Notes: generated by a model not told the origin, from the sequence alone. 64,000 nt of DNA from Stenotrophomonas sp. 57 (GCF_030291075.1 NZ_CP127407.1:3656001-3720000), one strand, 5' to 3'. Shown: positions 9,168-18,546, numbered from the stretch's first letter. Numbers and translations: made by a program.

Positions 9168-9845
9168 ATGAGTTCTTCCACTTCCCGCAAGCCGTCGGCC
9201 AAGCCTGCTGCCAAGGCCGCCGGACCCGGGCGCCCCAAGGATCTGGGCAAGCGCGCGGCGATCCTTGAAGCAGCCAAGGCCCTGTTCATCGAACAGGGCT
9301 ATACCGGCGTGAGCATGGACGCCATTGCCGCCCAGGCCGGCGTCTCGAAGCTGACCGTGTACAGCCACTTCGGCGACAAGGAAACCCTGTTTTCCGAGGC
9401 CGTGCAGTCCAAGTGCATTGAAATGCTGCCCGACGCCCTGTTCGTGGCCGACGCGGACGGCCCGCTGCGCGACCAGCTGATCGGCATCGGCCTGGCCTTC
9501 TTCGAGCTGATCACCTCCGATGCGGCGATCTCGATCCAGCGCATGATGATGGCGCCGGAGACCGACGAACGCCTGCGCGAGCTGTTCTGGCGGGCCGGTC
9601 CGGAACGCACCTGCGAGGCCCTGGCCGACTTCCTGCGCGCCCGTGGCGAACGCGGCGAGCTGGCGATCCCCGACTACTCCCTGGCTGGCCAGCAGTTCCT
9701 GACCCTGGTGAAGGGCGAAGTGCACATGCATATGATGTGCGGAATGCCACTGTCACCGGTGGAATGCGATCCTCTTGCCCATGTGACCGCCAGCATCGAC
9801 TTCTTCCTGCGCGCCTATGCGCCACGAGGGGCGGGAACCGGCTGA
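9168..9845 (+). CDS. smeRo: TetR family repressor of the SmeOP pump
   Basis: 225 residues. A basic, low-complexity N terminus precedes a TetR helix-turn-helix at about residues 25-72 (AAILEAAKALFIEQGYTG, then GVSKLTVYSHFGDKETLF). The C-terminal ligand-binding domain is all helical and of the AefR type. It is divergent from smeO and upstream of pcm and tolC, the place of smeRo in S. maltophilia. It probably represses smeOP. Confidence 0.88.
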   Translation: MSSSTSRKPSAKPAAKAAGPGRPKDLGKRAAILEAAKALFIEQGYTGVSMDAIAAQAGVSKLTVYSHFGDKETLFSEAVQSKCIEMLPDALFVADADGPLRDQLIGIGLAFFELITSDAAISIQRMMMAPETDERLRELFWRAGPERTCEALADFLRARGERGELAIPDYSLAGQQFLTLVKGEVHMHMMCGMPLSPVECDPLAHVTASIDFFLRAYAPRGAGTG

Positions 9846-9876
9846 AACGGCAAACCTGAATGAACCGGAGGTCGCG

Positions 9877-9996
9877 ATGACTTCCGGCACTGCGACCCCG
9901 GCCCCCCGGCAGCTGATGCTCTGGGCGCGCCGCCGGCCTCCGGCACCGGTAAAATGGCCGGCCCACTGCGCTGGATTTGAACCTCATGACGATTGA
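9877..9996 (+). CDS. possible 39-residue leader ORF upstream of pcm
   Basis: A short ORF starting MTSGTATPAPRQ. It has a textbook ribosome site, GGAGG at 9867-9871, five bases before its ATG. It ends inside pcm, overlapping the pcm start by 11 bases in another frame. pcm itself has no clear ribosome site, so translation of this ORF could feed pcm-tolC by coupling. It has no recognised family and may be non-coding. Confidence 0.35.
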   Translation: MTSGTATPAPRQLMLWARRRPPAPVKWPAHCAGFEPHDD

Positions 9997-10633
9997 TTAC
10001 GCCCACGCCCGCGAACTGATGGTGGAACAGCAGATCCGTCCCTGGGACGTGCTGGACATCAAGGTGCTCGACGTCCTGGCCCGCCTGCCGCGCGAGGCCT
10101 TTGTCGCCGATGCACACCGTGCGCTGGCCTACGCCGATGTCGAACTGCCGATCGGCAACGGGCAGAAGATGATGAAGCCGGTCATCGAGGGCCGTACCCT
10201 GCAGGCACTGGATCTGCAGCCGGGTGACGAAGTGCTGGAAATCGGCACCGGCAGCGGCTTCCTGTCCGCCTGCATCGGCGCGCTGGCGCGCGACGTGCTG
10301 AGCCTGGAGATCGACCCGGAGCTGGCCGCCGCCGCGCGTGCCCGCCTGGACGCCTCCGGCCTGGGCACCAACGTCCGCGTGGACGTGGCCGACGCCCTCT
10401 CCTGGCAGACCGAACGCCGCTTTGACGTGATCTGTGTCACTGGTGCCGTCGACGTGGTGCCGTCACAGTTCGCCTCGTGGCTGCGTCCGGGGGGTCGCCT
10501 GTTCGTGATCCACGGCCGCTCGCCGGCGATGGAGGCCCTGCTGGTCAAGGCCGACGGCAGCACCGAATCCCTGTTCGAGACCGATATCGATTACCTGCGC
10601 GGTGCCGCCCCGGCACCCCAGTTCCACCTCTGA
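9986..10633 (+). CDS. pcm: protein-L-isoaspartate O-methyltransferase family protein
   Basis: 215 residues, a Rossmann methyltransferase. Motif I is VLEIGTGSGFLSACIGAL near residue 78, and the N-terminal segment MVEQQIRPWDV is typical of the PCMT family as found in xanthomonads. The classical role is to methylate damaged isoaspartyl residues for repair; this branch is divergent and may have another substrate. The ATG at 9986 is preferred over a TTG at 9977. It lies 16 bases before tolC and is co-transcribed with it, as described for the SmeOP-TolCSm locus. Confidence 0.85.
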   Translation: MTIDYAHARELMVEQQIRPWDVLDIKVLDVLARLPREAFVADAHRALAYADVELPIGNGQKMMKPVIEGRTLQALDLQPGDEVLEIGTGSGFLSACIGALARDVLSLEIDPELAAAARARLDASGLGTNVRVDVADALSWQTERRFDVICVTGAVDVVPSQFASWLRPGGRLFVIHGRSPAMEALLVKADGSTESLFETDIDYLRGAAPAPQFHL

Positions 10634-10649
10634 GTCCAAGGAAGCCGCA

Positions 10650-12008
10650 ATGATCCGCCGATCCCTCGCTGTTGCGCTGGCCACTGCCCTGCTGCCGTTG
10701 TCCGCCCATGCCGCCGACCTGCTGCAGGTCTACGAGATGGCGCGCAACGGCGATCCGCAGCTGTCCGCCGCCGAATCGACCCGGCTGGTCGACAAGGAAG
10801 GTGCCGTGCAGGCGCGCGCCGCCCTGCTGCCGCAGATCAACGGCCAGGCCACGCTGAACCGCACCCGCAGCGAGCCCAACGCCGATGCCAATTCGGGCTC
10901 CTTCACCAGCAAGCGCCGCACCTACACGATCGATGGCAGCCAGACGCTGTTCAACTGGACCCAGATCAACAACCTGCGCTCGCAGCGTGAGCTGAGCAAG
11001 GCGGCGGATTTCACCCTCGATTCGGCCAACGACAGCCTGATCGTGCGCACCTCGGCGGCTTACTTCAACGTGCTGGTGGCGATCGAATCGCTGAACGCCG
11101 CACAGACCAATGAAGCGGCCGCGAAGAAGCAGTTCGACTTCGCCGACAAGCGCCTGGAAGTGGGCCTGGCGCCGATCACCGACGTGCACGAAGCCCGCGC
11201 CCAGTACGACCAGGCACGCGCCAACACCATCGTGGCGCAGAACACCCTGGCCGATAACTACCAGGCCCTGACCGAACTGACCGGCCAGCCGGTGGTCAAC
11301 CTGCGCGGCCTGCCGGCCGACTTCCGTCCGGAAGTGCCGGCCAACCGCGGCAACATCGACGAGCTGGTGCACCAGGCCACCACCCAGAATCCGGCGCTGA
11401 AGGCGCAGGAACTGAAGGTCAGCGCGGCCGAAGCCGGCGTGCAGGCCGCCCGGGGTGGTCATTACCCCACCCTGTCGCTGGGCGGAAGCTGGGGCAAGTC
11501 CGCCACCTGGGGTGACAGCACCGGTGCCGGCTCGCTGTCGCCGGATGCACGCACCAACAGCATCGGCCTGACCCTGAGCGTGCCGATCTTCGCCGGCGGT
11601 GCCACCCAGTCCGGCGTGCGCCAGGCGTTGGCCCAGCGTGACATCGCCCAGGACGGCTACGAGCAGCAGAAGCGTGCCCTGGACCGCAACACCCGCAATG
11701 CCTACCAGACCCTGGTACAGGGCATCAGCGAAGTGGAAGCGCGCCGCCTGGCGGTGGTCTCGGCACAGAGCGCCTACGACGCCTCGCAGGTCGGCCTGGA
11801 AGTCGGTACCCGTACCGTGCTGGACGTGATCCAGAACCAGCGCATCCTGTTCTCGGCGCAGCTGGACTACGCCCAGGCACGCTACACTTTCCTGCAGAAC
11901 CGCCTCCTGCTGAGCCAGTCGCTGGGTGCGCTGGACGTGGCCGAGCTGCAGGACATCAACCGCCTGCTGACCCAGGACGCGGGCAACCCGGCCACGACCA
12001 CGCACTGA
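10650..12008 (+). CDS. tolC: outer membrane efflux channel TolC
   Basis: 452 residues. The signal peptide ends at about residue 22 (LLPLSAHA). The mature protein starts ADLLQVYEMARNGDPQL, the standard TolC beginning, and has two OEP repeats of long coiled helices. The start at 10650 follows a GGAAG ribosome site; an upstream in-frame start would bury the signal peptide. This is the probable outer-membrane duct for SmeOP and other exporters. A strong terminator follows. Confidence 0.95.
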   Translation: MIRRSLAVALATALLPLSAHAADLLQVYEMARNGDPQLSAAESTRLVDKEGAVQARAALLPQINGQATLNRTRSEPNADANSGSFTSKRRTYTIDGSQTLFNWTQINNLRSQRELSKAADFTLDSANDSLIVRTSAAYFNVLVAIESLNAAQTNEAAAKKQFDFADKRLEVGLAPITDVHEARAQYDQARANTIVAQNTLADNYQALTELTGQPVVNLRGLPADFRPEVPANRGNIDELVHQATTQNPALKAQELKVSAAEAGVQAARGGHYPTLSLGGSWGKSATWGDSTGAGSLSPDARTNSIGLTLSVPIFAGGATQSGVRQALAQRDIAQDGYEQQKRALDRNTRNAYQTLVQGISEVEARRLAVVSAQSAYDASQVGLEVGTRTVLDVIQNQRILFSAQLDYAQARYTFLQNRLLLSQSLGALDVAELQDINRLLTQDAGNPATTTH

Positions 12009-12033
12009 GTCGTCAGCCTGCCGGCAACGAAGA

Positions 12034-12058
12034 AGCCACCCGCAAGGGTGGCTTTTTT
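12034..12058 (+). terminator. Rho-independent terminator after tolC
   Basis: Perfect 8-bp stem AGCCACCC / GGGTGGCT (12034-12041, 12046-12053) with GCAA loop, followed directly by a T-run. Confidence 0.93.
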
Positions 12059-12077
12059 CGTGGGCGCTGCACGGCCC

Positions 12078-13304
12078 TCAGCCGGGCCACGCCAGCACCC
12101 GCGCCACGGCAGCCAACAGGCAGAGTGCGGCGGCCACAAGCGCCAGCACCGCGCGGGCACCTGCCACCGGTGACTGTCCGCGCAGTACGGCCAGGCACAG
12201 GGCCACCATCACCAGCAGCACGACCGGGCCGGGCAGCACCGGCAGGATGCCCACAGGAACGCCCAACGCCAGCAGCGCCGCTGACAGGACCAACGCGACC
12301 GGCACCGTCCGCGCACGCATGCCGAATGCTTCTTCGCGGAGCGCGGTCCACAGCTGCATCGCCAGGCACATGGCCACCCGCAGCAGGACCAGCAGCAGCG
12401 CGGCCAATCCGGCTGCGCCGGCCAGCGGCAGCAACGGCATCATCCAATGCAGTTGCGGGTGCTGTTGAAGCGCTACCGACAGCGGTCGCGTGCTGCCCAA
12501 TGCCGGGAACTCGACCAGACCTGCCTGCAAGGCAGCAACCACGATCAGCAACAGCATGGCCAGCAGCAGCACACCCGCCAGCAGCAGCGACTGTCGCGCC
12601 CTCGCCTGCCCGTCCATGCCAGGAAACCCAAGTGCCAGGCCAACGGTGGCGAACACCCCCAGCAGCGGCACGCTCGCTGCCAGTACCCCGCCGGGCCCGA
12701 AGCGATAGGGTGCCGTTGCCTCCGGCAGCCAGGGAATCCAATGCGCGTACTGCACGTGGCGGGCTGCCAGCGCCACCAGCAGCAGACCGGTGCCGAGCTT
12801 CACCGTCAGCAGCGCACACGCCGCCAGAGCCGCACCTCGTGGCGGCAGCCACCCGACCACACCGATCAGAAGCAGTGCGAGGCTGGCCATCAGCGGATCC
12901 GGCACCGCGATGCCCGCATCGATGTCGCAACAGGCGAGCAGCGCGCGCAGATGACGGGCCAGGGACTGCGCCACGCCCCCCAGGGTCGCCACCAGTTCCA
13001 ACAGCAGCGCGCCGCCGAGCAGACCGGCGGATACCCGGCCCCAGCGCGCCCGCAACACTCCGTGCAGGCCATCGGCAGCCGGCAGCTGCCGGCTCAGGGC
13101 ATGCAGGCAATACAGCAGCGGCATCGCACCCAGCGCGGCCAGCAACAGGCTCAGCACGATGGCCGGCCCGGCCTCGGCCGCCGTGTGCTGGCCGACCAGC
13201 GCGATCACATTGCTCCCCAACAGCAGGGTCAGCGCCACCACCGCAAGATGATCCATGCCGGGCCGGACATCATCGATGCCCTCCGGCCTGCTGTCGCCAT
13301 CCAT
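12078..13304 (-). CDS. multi-pass membrane protein, amino-acid-permease-like
   Basis: 408 residues with about 11-12 hydrophobic helices spread evenly. The start of the first helix, LLLGSNVIALVGQHTAAEAGP, resembles the helix-1 region of APC-superfamily amino acid transporters, but the family signature is weak. Substrate unknown. The start ATG at 13302-13304 was chosen for its ribosome site AAGGGAG seven bases away. It is convergent with tolC, whose terminator lies between the stops. Confidence 0.6.
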   Translation of the reverse strand: MDGDSRPEGIDDVRPGMDHLAVVALTLLLGSNVIALVGQHTAAEAGPAIVLSLLLAALGAMPLLYCLHALSRQLPAADGLHGVLRARWGRVSAGLLGGALLLELVATLGGVAQSLARHLRALLACCDIDAGIAVPDPLMASLALLLIGVVGWLPPRGAALAACALLTVKLGTGLLLVALAARHVQYAHWIPWLPEATAPYRFGPGGVLAASVPLLGVFATVGLALGFPGMDGQARARQSLLLAGVLLLAMLLLIVVAALQAGLVEFPALGSTRPLSVALQQHPQLHWMMPLLPLAGAAGLAALLLVLLRVAMCLAMQLWTALREEAFGMRARTVPVALVLSAALLALGVPVGILPVLPGPVVLLVMVALCLAVLRGQSPVAGARAVLALVAAALCLLAAVARVLAWPG

Positions 13305-13529
13305 CGCAAGCTCCCTTGATATCCGTCCAAGCGCGGTCGACAGCAGGCTGGCAGCCTGCGCCAAGGGGCGGTATCAGATTCGGTGCCGCGCACGCCGCGG
13401 TGTGACCGCAGACACGCTTGATGGCGCGCGCCCGGTCCTGTCGCGACAGGAATACGCTCGCTAAGCAGAATTGATGCAGTCGATCACGTCAGTCGACGGC
13501 TTGACCGCAGGCTTGTGCGGCCCGTGGAC
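13305..13529. promoter_or_regulatory. intergenic region between waaA and the permease gene
   Basis: Leader of the permease-like gene on the minus strand. It contains the perfect 14-bp palindrome CCTGTCGCGACAGG at 13437-13450, a candidate operator. No promoter box stands out. Confidence 0.3.
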
Positions 13530-14828
13530 TCAGCTGCGGGGCGGCGGCAGATGCGGTGCCACCAGGGCCAGCGTGCGCTGCAATGCGCCGCGGCCGTTGC
13601 TGACCAAGGTGCAGCCCGCGCGCGCCATGTCCTCGCGTGCCTGCGGGTCATCCAGCAGGTGCTGCAGCAGGTCGCCGACCGCCTGCGCGTTCTCGCCGAT
13701 CAGCAGGGCCCCGGCTTCGCGCATGCGCCGTGATATCTCGGAGAAGTTGTGCAGGTGCGGACCAGTCACCGCGGCGGTACCCATGGCTGCCGGCTCCAGC
13801 AGGTTGTGGCCGCCGATGGGCTGCAGGCTGCCACCGACGAACGCCACCTGCGCACACGCATAGAACGGCATCAGCTCGCCCAGGGTGTCGATGACGAACA
13901 CGTCGGTGTCCGTGTCCGGCCACTGCTTCGCGCGCCTCGTCGCCACGTTCCAGCCCTGCTCGCGCACCAGTGCCTCCACCTTCGGGAAACGCTCCGGGTG
14001 GCGCGGCGCCCACAACAGCAACAGATCCGGATGCTGCTGGCGCAGCCGCCGGTGCAGGTCGATCACCGCCTGCTCCTCGCCATCATGGGTGCTGGCGGCG
14101 ATCCACACCGCTCGCCCGACGGGCACCCGGGCATGGAACTGCTCGACGAAGTCCTGAACCTCCGGCGTGGCGATGTCGAACTTCAGGTTGCCCAGCGCCT
14201 GCACCTGCTCGGGCGCAGCGCCCAGCTGCACGAAACGGTCGGCATCGTCCTGCGACTGCGCGGCCACGCAGGTCACCGTGCGCAGCGCGCGGCGGATCAG
14301 CGCCGCCAGCAGCCGGTAGCCACGCAGCGAACGTGCCGACAGCCGTGCGTTGAGGATATAGACCGGAATGCCACGGCCACGGCAGCCGAACAGCATGTTC
14401 GGCCACAGTTCGGTTTCCAGGATCAGCGCAAGGCTGGGCTGGAAGTGGCCGAGGAAGCGGTTGACGCTGCCGGGCACGTCATACGGCAGGTAGACATGGT
14501 CCAGCGCGTCGCCCCACAGCGCACGTACCCGCTCAGAACCGGTCGGGGTGATGGTGGTGATGACCCAGCGGATGTCCGGGCGCTGCTTGCGCAGGGCGTT
14601 CACCAGCGGCGCGGCGGCGTTGACCTCGCCCACCGAAACCGCGTGCAGCCAGACCCGGGGCTGCCCGGTCGGCTGCGGATAGGAGGCGTAACGTTCGTCC
14701 CAGCGCCGGAAGTATTCACGGACCCGGAAGCCGCGCCAGACCAGGTGGTACACGGTGATCGGCAGCAGGATGTAGAGCACGACCGAGTACAGGCCGCGCA
14801 GGATCCATTCGACAGGGTCTTTACGCAT
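13530..14828 (-). CDS. waaA: 3-deoxy-D-manno-octulosonic acid (Kdo) transferase
   Basis: 432 residues, standard for WaaA/KdtA. An N-terminal membrane anchor (residues 9-28) precedes a GT-B glycosyltransferase of family GT30. The segment WLHAVSVGEVNAAAPL holds the catalytic Glu of the family, and FVGGSLQPIGGHNLLEPAA in the C-terminal half binds the donor CMP-Kdo. It adds Kdo to lipid IVA on the inner face of the inner membrane. It is divergent from an LpxL-type acyltransferase 60 bases away, the next step of lipid A assembly. The start is the ATG that gives the membrane anchor. Confidence 0.95.
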   Translation of the reverse strand: MRKDPVEWILRGLYSVVLYILLPITVYHLVWRGFRVREYFRRWDERYASYPQPTGQPRVWLHAVSVGEVNAAAPLVNALRKQRPDIRWVITTITPTGSERVRALWGDALDHVYLPYDVPGSVNRFLGHFQPSLALILETELWPNMLFGCRGRGIPVYILNARLSARSLRGYRLLAALIRRALRTVTCVAAQSQDDADRFVQLGAAPEQVQALGNLKFDIATPEVQDFVEQFHARVPVGRAVWIAASTHDGEEQAVIDLHRRLRQQHPDLLLLWAPRHPERFPKVEALVREQGWNVATRRAKQWPDTDTDVFVIDTLGELMPFYACAQVAFVGGSLQPIGGHNLLEPAAMGTAAVTGPHLHNFSEISRRMREAGALLIGENAQAVGDLLQHLLDDPQAREDMARAGCTLVSNGRGALQRTLALVAPHLPPPRS

Positions 14829-14888
14829 GCGGCAAGGATACGGGAGCCCCCCGGGAAAGACACGCGGCCGCCTTGGTAGAATGGGGCA

Positions 14889-15806
14889 ATGTCCGATGCC
14901 ACCACTGCCGTCCGCCCGTCGCTGCGCGATCCCCGCAACTGGCCGATGTTCGCCGCCATGTTCGGCGCCTTCGCCATCGCCCGCCTGCCATGGATGCTGC
15001 AGCGCGCGCTGGGCCGGGGCGTTGGCTGGATCACCTGGCGCCTGCTGGGCAGCCGCCGCCGCGCCGCCGAGGTCAACCTGCAGCTGTGCTTCCCCGAAAA
15101 GGACGAGGCCTGGCGCCAGCGCCTGGTGCGCGACAGCTTCGATGCGCTGGGCGTGGGCGTGTTCGAGTGCATCCGCGCCTGGTGGGGCAGCATCGACAGC
15201 ATCCGCCCGCAGGTGCAGATCGAAGGGCTGGAACACCTGCGGCAGATGCAGGCCGAGGGCCGTGGCGTGCTGCTGGTGTCGGGTCACTTCATGACCCTGG
15301 AAATGTGCGGCCGCCTGCTGTGCGACCACGTTGATCTTTCGGGCATGTACCGCAAGCACAAGAACCCGGTGTACGAGTGGGCGGTGAAGTTCGGTCGCCT
15401 GCGCTATGCCAAGGCGATGTTCGCCAACGAGGACATCCGTGCCACCGTGCGCCACCTGAAAAAGGGCGGGTTCCTCTGGTATGCGCCGGACCAGGACATG
15501 CGCGGCAAGGACACCGTGTTCGTGCCGTTCTTCGGGCACACGGCGTCAACCATCACCGCCACCCACCAGCTGGCGCGGATGACCGGCTGCGCGGTGATCC
15601 CGTATTTCCATCGCCGCGAAGGCGGGAAGTACTTCCTGAAGATCGGTGCACCGCTGGAGAATTTCCCCAGCGAGGATGTGGAAGCCGATACCACGCGGGT
15701 CAACCAGGCCATCGAAGAGATGGTGCGCGAGGCCCCCGACCAGTACCTGTGGATCCACCGCCGCTTCAAGCGGCAGCCGGGTGGGCGGAGCGATTTCTAC
15801 AAGTAA
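14889..15806 (+). CDS. lpxL: LpxL/HtrB-type lipid A acyltransferase
   Basis: 305 residues. One N-terminal hydrophobic segment is followed by the lysophospholipid acyltransferase-type fold. The catalytic HX4E motif is in SGHFMTLEM at about residue 138. Other family segments are KKGGFLWYAPDQDM and VPFFGHTAST. It transfers a secondary acyl chain from acyl-ACP to Kdo2-lipid IVA. The subclass (LpxL or LpxM) cannot be settled by eye. The divergent waaA neighbour supports a lipid A role. Confidence 0.88.
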   Translation: MSDATTAVRPSLRDPRNWPMFAAMFGAFAIARLPWMLQRALGRGVGWITWRLLGSRRRAAEVNLQLCFPEKDEAWRQRLVRDSFDALGVGVFECIRAWWGSIDSIRPQVQIEGLEHLRQMQAEGRGVLLVSGHFMTLEMCGRLLCDHVDLSGMYRKHKNPVYEWAVKFGRLRYAKAMFANEDIRATVRHLKKGGFLWYAPDQDMRGKDTVFVPFFGHTASTITATHQLARMTGCAVIPYFHRREGGKYFLKIGAPLENFPSEDVEADTTRVNQAIEEMVREAPDQYLWIHRRFKRQPGGRSDFYK

Positions 15807-15826
15807 CGGTGGGACCGGGGTGCGTC

Positions 15827-15899
15827 ATCCACGCATGGCGTGGATTCACCCTGGCAATGTTCGATTGGCACGGGCGCTAGGGCCACGCCATGCGTGGAT
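15827..15899. repeat. REP pair between convergent genes
   Basis: Two facing palindromes of the CCACG-CATGG-CGTGG type (15827-15845 and 15883-15897). They fill the space between the stops of the acyltransferase and O-antigen-ligase-like genes, like units at 4623 and 52203. Confidence 0.75.
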
Positions 15900-15905
15900 G
15901 TGCCG

Positions 15906-17237
15906 TTACGTCTCCGTCGGTGTGTCATCCGCGTCCCGCGCCAGCAGGCTGCCGGCGAACAGTGCGGCCAGCAGCACGGTCAGGCCGCCCCAGAACGCCG
16001 AATAGAAGGCCAGGTGGGTGTTGAGCGGAAACACGGTCACCGCCAGCGCCAGCATCGCCGGGCGGGCGCGATCACGCGCAGCCGCCGGCGCATAACGCCA
16101 GGCCCGCCAGGCCTGGGCCACCGCCGCCAACCACAGCAGCAGGCCGAGCACACCGGTTTCGGCCAGGATTTCCAGCACGATCTGGTGGGCGTGCAGCGCA
16201 GGGGCAGTGCCCCACACCGCGGGGCCTTCATCGGCCACGCAGGCCGGATAGGCGTCGCGGAAGCCACGTGCGCCCACACCGTTGATCGGGTGTTCCTCGA
16301 TCATGCACGCCGCGGCTTCCCAGATCCGCGCGCGCCCGGACAATGCCTGGTCGACACTCCGCTCGCCGTCATCCCAGGCCATCGCCGTGCGTGCGAAGCG
16401 TTCGCGCAGCTGTGGCACGCTGGCGGTCAGCGCGCCCGCGCCGAGCACCGCCACCAGCGCCAGCACGGCCAGCCGTTTCCAGCCGAACTGGCGCACGCCG
16501 CTGTAGGCCAGCACCAGCGCGAAGGTGATCCACGAGGCCCGCGAACCGGCCAGCAGCAGCACGCTGCCCAGCGCAGCAGCCGCAAGCAGCCAGCCGACGT
16601 TGCCGAAGCGGCGCGCCACGGGCAGCAACAGGAACGGCGACAGGCTGGCCAGCACCTGGCCGAACTTCAGGTTGCAGGGTCCCAGCGCGCCACTGAGCCG
16701 GTCGGCCACGGCGGCCTCGTCGGCCGGGCACAGTGCATGGCCGCTCACTGCCAGCTTCAGCTGTTCCAGTGACCAGAACCATGGGCTGGTACCGGCCACG
16801 GCCTGCACCAGTGCATCCAGCGTCCAGGCGCCAGTGATCAGCGCCAGGCCACCGAAGGTCAGCCGTCGCCGTTCCGGTGTGGCCACCGCGATCGCCACCA
16901 GCCACATGAAGGGCAGGTAGCGCAGACCGGCGGCCGCTTTGGTCCACGACGCCGCCGGATCGATCGCATCGAACGCGGAAAACGCCTGCGGCAGCCAGTA
17001 GCCGAGGAACAGGATCGAGGTCAGTGCCCAGGCTGCCGTGCTCAACAGATGCGGACGACGCTGCAGTCGGCGCATGACCATGCGCGCGGCGGCGTAGACC
17101 GCGCCAAGACCGAGAATGGTTTCGGCGATGCCCGGCAACGGCCACATCGCCACGTATGCCAGCACCCACCAGGGCGCCCAGCGTCCGGCGCGGTCGTCGC
17201 GCACGATGACGGCAGGGTCAGCCGGCGAGGTCGGCAT
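15906..17237 (-). CDS. O-antigen ligase-like polytopic membrane protein
   Basis: 443 residues with about 10-12 membrane helices. A long periplasmic loop near residues 290-390 contains RARIWEAAACMIEEHPINGVGARGF in outline, the Wzy_C/WaaL-type region, with a conserved Arg and a downstream HAHQIVLEILAETG segment (His-x-His-x7-Glu) typical of O-antigen ligases and polymerases. It probably joins or polymerises polysaccharide on an undecaprenyl carrier in the periplasm. Its 5' end overlaps the upstream glycosyltransferase by 20 bases, so the two act together. Acceptor and donor are unknown. Confidence 0.78.
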   Translation of the reverse strand: MPTSPADPAVIVRDDRAGRWAPWWVLAYVAMWPLPGIAETILGLGAVYAAARMVMRRLQRRPHLLSTAAWALTSILFLGYWLPQAFSAFDAIDPAASWTKAAAGLRYLPFMWLVAIAVATPERRRLTFGGLALITGAWTLDALVQAVAGTSPWFWSLEQLKLAVSGHALCPADEAAVADRLSGALGPCNLKFGQVLASLSPFLLLPVARRFGNVGWLLAAAALGSVLLLAGSRASWITFALVLAYSGVRQFGWKRLAVLALVAVLGAGALTASVPQLRERFARTAMAWDDGERSVDQALSGRARIWEAAACMIEEHPINGVGARGFRDAYPACVADEGPAVWGTAPALHAHQIVLEILAETGVLGLLLWLAAVAQAWRAWRYAPAAARDRARPAMLALAVTVFPLNTHLAFYSAFWGGLTVLLAALFAGSLLARDADDTPTET

Positions 17238-18333
17238 AGAGGCGGAGGGTATCGCGCTGCATGGCCTGCAGGGTAAACGGGATGCGGGTCGGCAAGGACG
17301 GCGGCTGCGCCAGCAGGGCCAGCGCGCGTTCACCCAATGCGTGCGCATCGCCCAGCGGCACGGCACCTGCGGGTTGCAGCTGCCGCAGCAGTTCGCCGAC
17401 GCCACCGTGGTCCCAGCCCAGCACCGGGCGGCCCACCGACAGCGCCTCGACCACGGTGCGGCCGAACGCTTCGGGCTTGTCCGACAGCTGCAGTACCAGA
17501 TCGCTGGCCGCGTAGGCCTGAGCGATGCGCGCGGTTGGCGTGCTGATCTGCACGGCGTCGGTCACGCCCAAGGCAGCGGCCTGCCGGCGCAGGTCGGCCA
17601 CGTAGGCTTCACGACCGGGTTCATCGGTGCCCAGCATCCACAGCTGCGCCGGCACACCCGCGGCGCGCACGTCGGCCAGCAGCTGCAGCGCATGTGCATG
17701 GCCCTTCAGGCGGGTGCCCCGCCCCGGCAACAGCAGCAGCGGGCCATCCACCTGCGCCAGCCACGGGTAATCGGCTGCCAGCGCCAGACGCGGCCGGCGG
17801 TCGGCGCGCGCCACCCGCGGGAACTGGGCGACGTCGACGCCACGCGGGATCACCTGCAGCGTCTGTTCGGGCACGGTCGGGTAGTGCCGCTGCACGTATT
17901 CGCGCACGGTGTTGGACACGCAGATCACGCGTTCACCGCTGGTCATCACCGCGCTGTAGCGGCTGGGCGAATTCAGCCCGTGCACGGTGGTCACCCAGTG
18001 CGGGCGCTGCGCGGCGGGCAGGGCGCGGATCGCGTACAGCCCCAGCCAGGCCGGCAGCCGCGAGCGGGCATGCACGATGTCCGCGCCCACCTCGGCAAAC
18101 AGGCGGCGCAGGGTCGGCAGATGGCGCAGGGTCAGCAGCGACTTTCGGCCGATGTCCAGAGTGAGGTGCTCGGCACCGCTATCGAGCAGCGGCTGTACCA
18201 GCCGGCCGCCGGCCGACACTACCAGCGCGCGATGGCCGGCGGCGACCAGGGCCGCAGCGATTTCCAGGGTCGAGCGCTCGACGCCGCCGGAGTGCAGCGC
18301 CGGCAGCAACTGCACCACGGTCAATCGGCGCAT
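17218..18333 (-). CDS. glycosyltransferase family 4
   Basis: 371 residues, a two-Rossmann GT-B enzyme. The N-terminal segment HSGGVERSTLEIAAAL is the acceptor-side loop. The C-terminal segment DKPEAFGRTVVEALSVGRPV carries the E-x7-E motif that binds a nucleotide sugar. It works at the inner membrane on a surface glycan, and the coupled O-antigen-ligase-like gene points to LPS or exopolysaccharide. The sugar is not predictable. It starts 15 bases after the zinc-finger gene on the same strand. Confidence 0.87.
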   Translation of the reverse strand: MRRLTVVQLLPALHSGGVERSTLEIAAALVAAGHRALVVSAGGRLVQPLLDSGAEHLTLDIGRKSLLTLRHLPTLRRLFAEVGADIVHARSRLPAWLGLYAIRALPAAQRPHWVTTVHGLNSPSRYSAVMTSGERVICVSNTVREYVQRHYPTVPEQTLQVIPRGVDVAQFPRVARADRRPRLALAADYPWLAQVDGPLLLLPGRGTRLKGHAHALQLLADVRAAGVPAQLWMLGTDEPGREAYVADLRRQAAALGVTDAVQISTPTARIAQAYAASDLVLQLSDKPEAFGRTVVEALSVGRPVLGWDHGGVGELLRQLQPAGAVPLGDAHALGERALALLAQPPSLPTRIPFTLQAMQRDTLRLYADLAG

Positions 18334-18348
18334 CGAGGGGGCAGCCGC

Positions 18349-18546
18349 TTAGTCGGCCAGCACGAACACGGAACCGCAGTACGGGCACTGCGCTTCGCCA
18401 TTGGGCTCGTCTTCGATCGGCAGGTACACGCGCGGATGCGAGTTCCACAGCGCCATTTCCGGGGTCGGGCAGCTCAGCGGAAGATCGCTGCGGTGCACGG
18501 TGTAGCGCTTCTCGGCGTTGGCGGGCGCGGTGGCGGTATGGCTCAT
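18349..18546 (-). CDS. small zf-CHCC zinc-finger protein
   Basis: 65 residues. It has the pattern LSCP...NSHPRVYLPIED...CPYCGSVF, with ligands Cys, His, Cys, Cys, like the zinc domain of the mitochondrial complex I subunit NDUFS6 and its short bacterial relatives. The function of the bacterial stand-alone proteins is unknown. The start is the ATG of MSHTATAP; a longer frame has no ribosome site. It heads a minus-strand run with the glycosyltransferase and ligase-like genes. Confidence 0.82.
   Translation of the reverse strand: MSHTATAPANAEKRYTVHRSDLPLSCPTPEMALWNSHPRVYLPIEDEPNGEAQCPYCGSVFVLAD

Noticed and set aside
12034..15906. Permease, waaA and ligase-like genes considered as one LPS operon
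   Set aside because: The permease is separated from waaA by 225 bases and resembles amino acid transporters; waaA and the acyltransferase are divergent.
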